Source: Henricia sp. BOLD:AAB3569
Lineage: Eukaryota; Echinodermata; Asteroidea; Spinulosida; Echinasteridae
Direction of reading: 5' to 3'
DNA length: 64,000 nt
Assembly (NCBI GenBank): GCA_037783545.1
Contig: JBBELK010000298.1
Span: 1,612,001-1,676,000, forward strand
Shown here: positions 60,201-64,000 of the stretch, piece after piece
Layout: each line of letters opens with the position of its first letter
How positions within the stretch are numbered: position 1 is the stretch's first letter
Translations under genes and position numbers: made by a program
Notes under the pieces: model-generated
What the model saw: the letters and a program-made list of their open reading frames with translations, nothing else
Databases searched by the model: none
What the model was told of the DNA's origin: nothing

Positions 60201-63200
60201 CTACGGTCATCATGTTTATATTGTGTAAGTTAGGCGTAAATCTATGAACATTTCTGATTTTCGAGATTACCAATGATGTATACTGCCTTTAAGCAACCGT
60301 GGCCCTTTAAACTTGACTACTACATTCACTTTTTTATTTTATAGTTCAACATTTCTGCCTCGACATGATTCAACAGAATACGACGGAAGGTTCTTGGAAG
60401 TCTCCAATTTGCTCCTGGAATGAGAGCAGTCTGACCGTAATCTTGATTTCCCCCATCGGTTAACCAATGTCGTCTAACTAATATCCTTCCCCCAGTTTAA
60501 CCAAACAAAAATTCCCTCCAAGTACTAGGTCATCAATGTAGTTATATCCAGGGATGTCCCCAAAGAGTTGCGGTGCAATTTAAAAAATTGTCGCTACCCT
60601 TGCACATTCAGAGCTTCCAGCAATATTCTGAAAGAATATTACTTTTAGAGCACTCACATCTTCAAATTGATACAAATGGGCAATAAAACTGATGATTGTA
60701 CGATAAATAACCCAGATATCCACTGTTTACATGGCAATACCACAATATCTGATGACGAATGCGAACAGACCTTCGATACAACGTACCTCTCACCTTGAAT
60801 GCCTTTTAACAACGCTTCAAATTTTTTTGAGTAAAATACTGCTATCTTAGTAAAAAACAGCAACTTTCTCTCTTTGGGGGAATGATGGTTTCAAATCTTA
60901 GTGCAAGTGTTTTCTTTCTTCCGAGTTTGAATGGAATTGAAGGAGTTTCCTTTTGGGGGGGGGAGGTGCGTTTTGGTTTAATCAGAGGTAAGGGTAGCCT
61001 TGGGTATAAGGATGCGCACGGCGCCATAGTCCCCTTTAGTCATCTAGGTTTAACAATGAAAGAGTTAAAATTTGTTTCAAAAAAATTTAAAAAACTGTTT
61101 AGCGTAAGTTGAAGTCTTCTAAAATGACGCGGTGATTTTTTTTCTTCGCTTTTGTTTTTTTTGGTAAGTGGATTCCAAGCAATAAAGTCAAGTTGACATG
61201 AAGCCAACAGGCATGTTTTTAATTTTAACTATATATTTTGTTTTGTGTTTTTGAAAAAAAATACTTTGCCACTTTTTAAAACAGGTAAGAAGCAGCAGAT
61301 AAAGATTTTTTGTGAACACATTCCTTCGAATTTTCAAGACTGCCTTTTGTGACGTTCAACATTCAGGAAAAACTCTGTCTAATCGGTGTATTAGCACAAA
61401 GATCAAGCTAACATCCAGCATAAAACAAGACACAACAAAAATAAACAAGAAATGGAACTGACTGTTCTGAGACGTCATCGGGGAATTTGTCTTTTTCTTC
61501 CTTCACTTCTTTCACTTCAATCTCCGCTTGTTGATTACGACTGACCGAAGCTTTCGGCGGGTAGCCCTTCTTCCGTTTGCTGACGTGGCTCTTACGCAGA
61601 ATCTGTTTGTAACTTTCGTTCTTCTTAGTCTGGTAATAGTACAGGACGCAATCTGCGATGCTCTAAAATTACAAAGAAACGAGAAGAAAAGTTGATGCAG
61701 TGTTACCATCCTTAATAGACCGTATCGAATAGCTGCCATCTTGTAGGGCAGTTTCTTTGTTCCGTGAGGACATGCATGGTTGCGCATTTTGATGAATTGA
61801 AATGTAATAATGTAATGGTGGACACTTGTATAGCGCACATGTCTACCCAAGGGTACTCCTGGCGCTGTTGCCATTAACATCATCGCTGCCGTCAGGAAAT
61901 CACCAGAACCATTTCGCTTCAACTAGGTGGCTACCTGGCCAAAATAAACTGCTAAAAATAAGCTGAATTTTCTGAATGCTGGAAATTATGCAAGATGTTG
62001 TTTTGTAATTTGTTTTCTTGCATAAGAGGCCAATAAACATAGTTGCCTTATAGATTATTAATTACTACTCTTCACCGTATATAACGTCAGTGATCCTCAG
62101 ATAAATTGTATTAGTATATTTACAAATGTCTTTGGGAACACAACCTACATGTACACTGCTGTGGGAACTTGCACGAGAAAGAACGAATATAAGTCTGTCT
62201 GCAGTACTGGAGAGACTTTTATACAGTAAAAGAAATACCTTTAGGTTGTTCTATAAAGGAGATAACTTCAGCCCAAGAACGGCAACATATTTTCTTTAAA
62301 ACCCTGTGGACAAATATTACAATGTTTTTTTCTTTTCTAACCAACAAATCGATTAAACAGTTAATGAGTCTGTTAGTCAGTACCTTTCTTTCCAAGAAAG
62401 AAGCGACCAGCTGGAAATTCTTTGGATGTAGAATAAACTTATCTCGGAATATTTCCTTCTCTTCGTCATCCCAGATGTTCACCCGGTGACGATTCTTGTG
62501 CTGCTTAAGAGGGTCCTCTACAAGTCCTTGAATGATTAAAAAATAAACTAATAAAGTTAAATTCTGCATTAAGCAGTAATGCCGTTTCAGATAGGCATAA
62601 TAAAGTCACACCGTGGCCGAGTGGTTAGGGCCATTGACTCGCAATCATGGGTGAAAACTTTGGGTTGCGGGTTCGAATCCGGCTGCGGTACCTGTGCCCT
62701 TGGGCAAGGCACTCAACCACACTTGCTCCATCCTTCGGAAGGGATGTAAAGCCGTTGGTCCAGTGTGTTAGGTAATAGTAACGCACTCTAAAGATCCCAG
62801 AGCATTCTTTCGTGAAGAGCAAGAGGATTCCCCGGTGTCTCTGGCCACTTGTAATTCTAATTCTTCATGGGTTTCCTCACGCTTACGAGTGACAGTGCAA
62901 TGAGCACTATTGAGGAATCCTTGGTATGAATACCAGAAAGAAATAATAATAATAATAATAGTATTTTGGAGTGACTTTAAGTCGACCCTAATGAAGCTTG
63001 GTCATAGGCATAGGAGGCAGAGGAGCAAGGGGTGCTGGTGCCACCCACTTTCAAAAGTGGGGGGCGCAAAGATGTCAGTTCGCCACGGTATGTCCATACA
63101 AGCCGTTGCGTGAGGGCGCTCACCAACAGGTTAGCTGACGGATGGTCCCGTCTGCAGGCAAAAACGAGCTGCACGGCTTTGTTCTGAAGACGCTGCAAGT

Positions 63201-63628
63201 CAGATTCACAAGCGCCGAACAGTGAATTAGCATAGTTGAGGCACGACAAGACAAGTGCTCTGACGGCATGATGACAGGCGCCATGGCACACATCCTATCA
63301 GCACTTAGATTGTAACATTCTGCCCAACAGCTCTCCAAATTATCACTTGTGTCGACGAGGCAATTCTCAATAGACAACGCGCCCGTGCAAAGGCACTAAA
63401 TCATGGCGAGTTAAACAAATGTGGTAAAATAAAACTGCGATTGTTTTGTTACCATTCTTGCTGATGAATTTGACTCTTCTCTGCTCGGCATCAAACAGCA
63501 GAGGGGGAACCACAGCTAAACTACGGATGTGTCTATCGTTAGCTTCTTGTTCATTCAGACCATCGACAATCTCGGCTAACTCAGCGTCGCTACGTGCGAT
63601 GTTACCCCAACTGCTTCTCGTTCCGGCT
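36746..63628 (-). CDS. NCOR1: NCoR/SMRT-type nuclear receptor corepressor, 19 exons (5' partial)
   Basis: This protein would scaffold histone deacetylase 3 and repress genes bound by unliganded nuclear receptors. The exons join to 7,321 nt: one base of a split codon, then 2,439 codons and a stop, with every splice phase compatible. In order they encode: end of the deacetylase-activating region ([25 protein letters not shown]), SANT1 (exons 2-3), an acidic Lys/Glu linker, a Cys-rich block (exons 5-7), SANT2 (exons 8-9), low-complexity regions, ITQGTP/RGTP repeats, an alanine/leucine-rich LDP-like exon, a Gln-rich exon, and a Ser-rich last exon with CoRNR boxes. The end ([19 protein letters not shown]) matches the vertebrate NCoR/SMRT C-terminus. 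Roughly 400 N-terminal residues must lie past 64000. The gene is the invertebrate single-type homologue, so NCOR1 versus NCOR2 is a nominal choice. Confidence 0.93.
39865..39966 (-). CDS. NCOR1: Corepressor exon 18: ordered short segment
   Basis: 102 bp; acceptor GATTTGACAG, donor [26 protein letters not shown] fits the vertebrate ADALAALVDAAAS segment. 2 nt in, 1 nt out. Confidence 0.88.
39991..40198. mobile_element. Palindromic MITE, GGGGCCAATTTCAT family, copy 1
   Basis: GGGGCCAATTTCATGAAGCTG faces CAGCTTTATGAAATTGGCCCC; the arms continue (TTTAGCA, TTGATTAAGCAAA) to make a near-complete hairpin of 208 bp. Other copies: 43876-44088, 54666-54876 and 63904 to the window end. Confidence 0.85.
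40806..41442 (-). CDS. NCOR1: Corepressor exon 17: Pro/His-rich exon with RGTP repeat
   Basis: Acceptor TTTGACAG, donor [27 protein letters not shown] recalls the vertebrate ITYIPGTQITFPP segment. Tandem [11 protein letters not shown], a 6-8 Gln run, and [12 protein letters not shown] follow. The copy at 5931-6438 is 43 codons shorter. Confidence 0.9.
41985..42280 (-). CDS. NCOR1: Corepressor exon 16: polyglutamine exon
   Basis: Acceptor CATTGTAG, donor [22 protein letters not shown], then about 17 Gln from a CAG/CAA run, then [25 protein letters not shown] and LLSYAAHPQ. The repeat is likely length-polymorphic. A divergent copy is at 7555-7994. Confidence 0.88.
42503..43230. mobile_element. 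MITE with TTCTTGGGTTTCAC ends, TA target site, split by a SINE
   Basis: TTCTTGGGTTTCACTTT at 42503 faces AAAGTGAAACCCAAGAA at 43214-43230, with TA on both sides. The arms go on as CTTGACAACCGGTTGC / GCAACCGGTTGTCAAG. The left arm is interrupted by a SINE after its first 17 bp. The left copy of the locus (near 8205) lacks the whole insert. Confidence 0.85.
42520..42898 (+). repeat. Full-length tRNA-derived SINE (family B)
   Basis: The head has GGCAGAGCGGTCTAGTGG (A box) and GTGGGTTCGAATCTGG (B box); the body carries GGCAGCCGGGGCTATATAC and GGAGCCCTATGATCAGG; the tail is TATCATTATCATTATT. It is nested in a MITE, so it inserted after that element. Confidence 0.85.
43400..43450 (-). CDS. NCOR1: Corepressor exon 15: 17-codon micro-exon
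   Basis: 51 bp; acceptor CATCCTCAG, donor [27 protein letters not shown]. Its start closely resembles the start of exon 16 (DYATAKQM), down to the split GGT codon, which suggests an old exon duplication. Confidence 0.75.
43595..43820 (-). mobile_element. Tc1/mariner transposase C-terminal relic
   Basis: On the - strand a broken frame reads [18 protein letters not shown], then [19 protein letters not shown] and [11 protein letters not shown], the typical last 60 residues of a Tc1-type transposase after its final catalytic residue. Stops and shifts are present and no terminal repeats were identified. Confidence 0.7.
43876..44088. mobile_element. Palindromic MITE, GGGGCCAATTTCAT family, copy 2
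   Basis: GGGGCCAATTTCATAAAGCTG faces CAGCTTTATGAAATTGGCCCC with a central AACACAAGTTGACAT / ATGTCAACTTGTGTT inverted repeat. Lies in the intron between exons 15 and 14. Confidence 0.85.
44435..44533 (-). pseudogene. NCOR1: Third copy of corepressor exon 14, donor site lost
   Basis: Acceptor TTCTGCTAG kept, 99 bp in frame ([18 protein letters not shown], then [14 protein letters not shown]), but the donor CGCAG|GTAAGC of the other copies is here CGCAG|AAAGC. Without GT it should not be spliced at this point. Confidence 0.8.
44604..45118 (-). pseudogene. NCOR1: Second copy of corepressor exon 14, split by a MITE
   Basis: The splice acceptor (TTCTGCTAG) and donor (CGCAG|GTAAGC) are both intact and the sequence starts [17 protein letters not shown], but a 413-bp MITE (44650-45062) interrupts it after QHQ. 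As read, it would insert noncoding text, so it is probably skipped or lost. Confidence 0.8.
44650..45062. mobile_element. PIF/Harbinger-type MITE inside a duplicate exon, TSD TTG
   Basis: Ends GGCTGCGTTCG and CGAACGCAGCT; TTG flanks both sides (44647-44649, 45063-45065). The interior matches 1717-2187 inverted (GAGTAATGCGTGCGCATTG, CGAATGCCATGTGATTTG). Confidence 0.8.
45189..45317 (-). CDS. NCOR1: Corepressor exon 14: intact copy of a triplicated exon
   Basis: Acceptor CATCCCGTTAG, donor CGCAG|GTAAGC. 129 bp, 2 nt in and 1 nt out. [18 protein letters not shown] fits the vertebrate LDPAAAYLFQRQL segment. It has ten extra codons (ARANQPD region) relative to the two broken copies downstream at 44604-45118 and 44435-44533. 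Confidence 0.85.
45767..45976 (-). CDS. NCOR1: Corepressor exon 13: RGTPVSYE region
   Basis: Acceptor GATCTTCAAG, donor [23 protein letters not shown] and [10 protein letters not shown] correspond to the vertebrate RRTPVSYQ..SRGSP stretch. 2 nt in, 1 nt out. Confidence 0.9.
45977..46541. other. Corepressor intron between exons 12 and 13
   Basis: AT-rich with TATTCAAATA repeats (46165-46240 and 46490-46520) and a fragment of a GGGGCCAATTTC-family end near 46070. No exon seen. Confidence 0.5.
46542..46750 (-). CDS. NCOR1: Corepressor exon 12: ITQGTP and RGTP repeats
   Basis: Acceptor TTTCCTTAG, donor [43 protein letters not shown] and [13 protein letters not shown] show three repeat units that also typify vertebrate NCoR. 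Confidence 0.92.
46751..47151. other. Corepressor intron between exons 11 and 12
   Basis: No repeat or exon recognised. Confidence 0.5.
47152..47896 (-). CDS. NCOR1: Corepressor exon 11: Pro-rich region with first ITQGTP repeat
   Basis: Acceptor TTTCCTCTCCAG, donor TCAAG|GTAGCT. Pro/Ser/Arg-rich coding with [15 protein letters not shown] and, near its end, [11 protein letters not shown], a signature repeat of NCoR/SMRT middle regions. Confidence 0.92.
48085..48133. mobile_element. Solo end of the GATTGCTTTCC-family MITE
   Basis: CATTCCCGGATGTTCTACG followed by TCACGGAAAGCAATCAAT, identical to the right end of 8347-8888. The rest of the element is absent. It lies 60 bp past exon 10's donor site. 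Confidence 0.8.
48194..49178 (-). CDS. NCOR1: Corepressor exon 10: acidic/Ser-rich region
   Basis: Acceptor AATCTTGCAG, donor CTAG|GTAAAT. 985 bp of low-complexity coding: [12 protein letters not shown] (as in vertebrate SVASTVSA after SANT2), an Asp/Ser-rich run, long Ser/Pro/Gln text, and an ordered end [17 protein letters not shown] decayed copy of the end lies at 11727-11938. Confidence 0.9.
49179..50103. other. Corepressor intron between exons 9 and 10, with a SINE
   Basis: Contains a - strand SINE head and body at about 49490-49650; otherwise AT-rich, no exon seen. Confidence 0.5.
49490..49650 (-). repeat. tRNA-derived SINE, - strand
   Basis: On the - strand: TGGCCGAGCGGTCTAGTGCG (Ser/Leu-tRNA-like A box), then GGTTCGATTCCTGGCCG (B box), then GCACCTGTGCCCTTGAGC. 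Related to 62607-62970. Confidence 0.75.
50104..50249 (-). CDS. NCOR1: Corepressor exon 9: SANT2, helices 2-3
   Basis: Acceptor TTCACAAAG, donor [29 protein letters not shown], then [19 protein letters not shown], the histone-tail-interacting SANT2 helices, nearly identical to vertebrate NCoR. Confidence 0.97.
50250..51114. other. Corepressor introns around exon 8
   Basis: No repeats identified apart from AT-rich stretches. Confidence 0.5.
50739..50792 (-). CDS. NCOR1: Corepressor exon 8: SANT2, first helix
   Basis: 54-bp micro-exon; acceptor TTTATTTCAG, donor GAAG|GTTGGT. Reads [17 protein letters not shown], the start of SANT2 (vertebrate ETSRWTEEEMEVAKK). Confidence 0.95.
51115..51246 (-). 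CDS. NCOR1: Corepressor exon 7: Cys-rich block, part 3
   Basis: Acceptor CAATTTAG, donor [28 protein letters not shown] then [10 protein letters not shown] and a Pro/Glu-rich end. The CCxxC completes the Cys-rich block. Confidence 0.88.
51266..51392. repeat. Small palindrome (AAGACACACAAATCTAACC arms)
   Basis: GAAAGACACACAAATCTAACC faces GGTTAGATTTATGTGTCTTC with a GGTACCAC..GTGGTACC centre; a likely MITE of about 125 bp. Confidence 0.7.
51827..51954. mobile_element. Small MITE, GGGGTTCATTTCAC ends
   Basis: GGGGTTCATTTCACAAAAATAGG faces TTGTGAAACGAACCCC with inner AGGACTTAGT / ACTTAAG inverted motifs. Confidence 0.75.
51955..52451. other. Corepressor intron between exons 6 and 7, rest
   Basis: Has a GCGCGTTATGTTCGAACACAAAACGCGC stretch near 52203, resembling 24207-24240, so a dispersed repeat. 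No exon. Confidence 0.45.
52452..52567 (-). CDS. NCOR1: Corepressor exon 6: Cys-rich block, part 2
   Basis: Acceptor ATCTTTCAG, donor [29 protein letters not shown], then [12 protein letters not shown] and GICEELG. The basic stretch could contact nucleic acid or act as a nuclear signal (inference). Confidence 0.88.
52568..55992. other. Corepressor intron between exons 5 and 6 (3.4 kb)
   Basis: Holds a degraded family A SINE head at about 52890-52950, two direct repeats at 53930-53990 and 54190-54250 (GACAGAAAGAGGAAA(T/C)TGCCAACAAA), and a MITE at 54666-54876. No exon recognised. Confidence 0.5.
54666..54876. mobile_element. Palindromic MITE, GGGGCCAATTTCAT family, copy 3
   Basis: GGGGCCAATTTCATAGAGCTG faces CACCTATGAAATTGGCCCC. 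More diverged than the other copies; the interior is not a clean hairpin. Confidence 0.75.
55993..56155 (-). CDS. NCOR1: Corepressor exon 5: Cys-rich block, part 1
   Basis: Acceptor CCCCCGCAG, donor [30 protein letters not shown] and [14 protein letters not shown] contain CxxC pairs likely to bind zinc. As I recall, vertebrate NCOR1/2 lack this block while invertebrate homologues keep it. Confidence 0.88.
56156..57027. other. Corepressor intron between exons 4 and 5
   Basis: No supported exon. A short (AT)n-like run (TATATATATAT) lies near 56958. Confidence 0.5.
57028..57257 (-). CDS. NCOR1: Corepressor exon 4: charged linker
   Basis: Acceptor CGTGACAG, donor GATT|GTAAGA. Low-complexity Lys/Glu text ([15 protein letters not shown]) ending [13 protein letters not shown]. 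Vertebrate NCoR has a similar acidic-basic linker here. Phases fit exons 3 and 5. Confidence 0.85.
57298..57808. mobile_element. MITE with (C/A)AGTATACAT ends, copy A
   Basis: About 510 bp with ends GCAGTATACATGATTGGTA and ACCAATCATGTATACTATC. The interior repeats CATTTCGCCC and AAACCACTTCGCCC-like phrases, giving spurious frames ([11 protein letters not shown]). It lies in intron 3 of the corepressor and is inverted relative to 59815-60292. Confidence 0.75.
58440..58503. repeat. Three-unit tandem repeat AGTGAAGAATTCAAA
   Basis: Units of 15 bp at about 58458, 58473 and 58488. Confidence 0.85.
58795..59110. repeat. Third, diverged copy of the SBDS intron 4 repeat
   Basis: Shares ordered phrases with 2610-2890 and 32490-32765: ATCACATTTTT.ACC, CCATGGGTGTTGGGATTTTGA, CTCAATCCGTACATTTTCA, ATAAAGCAGTG and ATTACACC.AC. 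Hence that intronic block is itself a dispersed repeat. Confidence 0.7.
59317..59573. mobile_element. MITE with TGGGTCATTCTATAAATTTGGGGTCCA ends
   Basis: The 27-bp ends are almost perfect inverses, followed by CCCCGTTACA / TGTAACGGGG. It is the longer relative of 3657-3867. Confidence 0.85.
59815..60292. mobile_element. MITE with (C/A)AGTATACAT ends, copy B (inverted)
   Basis: Mirror image of 57298-57808 with ends GATAGTATACATAATTGGTAA and TTACCAATGATGTATACTGC. The pair forms an inverted repeat with arms of about 480 bp and a 2-kb loop, inside one intron. Confidence 0.8.
60293..61462. other. Corepressor intron 3, remainder
   Basis: No exon or repeat recognised; G-rich run at 60955-60965. 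Confidence 0.45.
61463..61662 (-). CDS. NCOR1: Corepressor exon 3: SANT1 third helix and basic linker
   Basis: Acceptor AATTTTAG, donor GAACA|GTCAGT. 66 codons plus two bases, starting [19 protein letters not shown] (SANT1 recognition helix), then [10 protein letters not shown] and a Glu/Lys-rich tail. Confidence 0.95.
61663..62383. other. Corepressor intron between exons 2 and 3
   Basis: No exon or repeat recognised. The 136-codon frame covering 61512-61922 reads partly through exon 3 in another frame. Confidence 0.5.
62384..62526 (-). CDS. NCOR1: Corepressor exon 2: SANT1, first part
   Basis: Acceptor ATTCAAG, donor AAAG|GTACTG. Two bases then 47 codons. [18 protein letters not shown], then [16 protein letters not shown] and ASFLERK, are the first two helices of SANT1. 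Confidence 0.95.
62607..62970 (+). repeat. tRNA-derived SINE with (AAT)n tail
   Basis: Head ACCGTGGCCGAGTGGTTAGG with B box GGGTTCGAATCCGG, body GTGCCCTTGGGCAAGGCAC, and a tail of AATAATAATAAT. It lies in the intron between exons 1 and 2. Confidence 0.85.
62971..63452. other. Corepressor intron 1, possible retroelement scrap
   Basis: The - strand frames 62977-63291 ([19 protein letters not shown]) recall the C-terminal part of a non-LTR reverse transcriptase (the LVLSRLDYCNSLL motif). A short, 5'-truncated relic at best. Confidence 0.5.
63453..63628 (-). CDS. NCOR1: Corepressor exon 1 in window: deacetylase-activating region
   Basis: Acceptor TTATCCAG, donor G|GTAACA. One base, 58 codons, one base. 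[16 protein letters not shown] and [15 protein letters not shown] match the conserved stretch that precedes SANT1 in NCoR/SMRT and that helps bind and activate HDAC3 with inositol phosphate. Confidence 0.93.
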
Positions 63629-63684
63629 CTGGATAATAAATACAAAGAGCAACAGTGGTCGCATGAGTCCCTGCAAGTTGTGGG

Positions 63685-63760
63685 GTACCGTGGCCCAGTG
63701 GTTTGGGTCGTTTACTCGCAAAATTCAGGTGAAAACTTGGTGTTGCAGATTCGATACCCG
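63685..63760 (+). repeat. SINE head fragment
   Basis: GGTACCGTGGCCCAGTGGTTTGGG with a decayed B box GCAGATTCGATACCC. Joined directly to the next MITE. Confidence 0.65.
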
Positions 63761-63902
63761 GGCTGCGCTCCAAATACGCGACTATTGCAAATGTTTGCAG
63801 TGTTCGCCAACAACTGGTACGCTGATTTCAATAAACTATTGCACAAAAGCACTGTAACCATTGGCGAATGTTGGCAACGTTTGCGTAAGTGGAACGCAGC
63901 CC
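63761..63902. mobile_element. Small MITE, GGCTGCG(C/T)TCCAAA ends, second copy
   Basis: GGCTGCGCTCCAAATACGCGAC faces TTTGCGTAAGTGGAACGCAGCC; interior close to 16295-16432. Confidence 0.75.
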
Positions 63903-63903
63903 T

Positions 63904-64000
63904 GGGGCCAATTTCATGGAGCTGCTAAGCACAAAAATTTGCTTAGCACAGGATTTATTTGCCTTATAAAATGGATTACGAGCCAAAAATATTCGCCAAC
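63904..64000. mobile_element. GGGGCCAATTTCAT-family MITE, copy 4, cut by the window edge
   Basis: Starts GGGGCCAATTTCATGGAGCTG; the other terminus lies beyond the window. Confidence 0.7.

Noticed and set aside
62977-63291. A complete reverse transcriptase gene
   Set aside because: Only about 30 residues resemble the C-terminal end of a non-LTR reverse transcriptase and no catalytic motif is present.

Overview
This is a metazoan nuclear genome window, not microbial. It has spliced genes with GT-AG introns, tRNA-derived SINEs, many short inverted-repeat transposons, and homologues of two animal genes. The intron density, the SINE/MITE load and the form of the corepressor (an extra Cys-rich block between its two SANT domains) fit a marine invertebrate, possibly an echinoderm. 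I hold the species-level guess with low confidence.

Left end (1-3.1 kb, + strand): exons 2-5 of the ribosome-maturation gene SBDS; exon 1 lies off the left edge. Region 3.3-12 kb holds a partial, decayed copy of the NCoR/SMRT locus: pseudo-exons at 5931-6438, 7555-7994 and 11727-11938 (- strand). A kinase-domain exon of a MAP3K-like gene (9477-10325, -) lies within it.

Middle (12-32 kb): almost pure mobile and repetitive DNA. In order it holds nested PIF/Harbinger elements (12.6-16.3 kb), a 4.5-kb inverted-repeat-bounded element made of 182-bp and 232-bp tandem repeats rich in AACGTT/AACATT (16.6-21.0 kb), diverged repeats studded with TGACGTCA (21.8-23.5 kb), a 19-bp minisatellite, a 699-bp element with a perfect 9-bp target duplication, two head-to-tail elements with Helentron/Helitron2-like ends (25.45-30.74 kb), and a 1.29-kb hAT-like element with an 8-bp target duplication.

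Right half (32-64 kb): a second copy of SBDS exon 5 with its 3' flank (32.4-35.2 kb, +), then the 3' five-sixths of an NCoR/SMRT-type nuclear receptor corepressor gene on the - strand (36746-63628). I resolved 19 coding exons. Their splice phases all agree and they join into one 2,439-residue open frame that ends in the family's conserved C-terminus. The protein carries part of the deacetylase-activating region, SANT1, a Cys-rich block, SANT2, several RGTP/ITQGTP repeats, and CoRNR-box receptor-interaction motifs in the last exon.

The two halves are related. The 2.5-8.3 kb region (plus 11.7 kb) is collinear with 32.4-43.4 kb (plus 48.2 kb). The copies differ by transposon insertions that have empty sites in the partner, and by a 5.2-kb deletion in the left copy. 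SBDS and NCoR are therefore convergent neighbours whose shared border exists twice here, either through real segmental duplication or because two divergent haplotypes were joined in the assembly. Within the NCoR gene one small exon is triplicated, and two of its three copies are broken.
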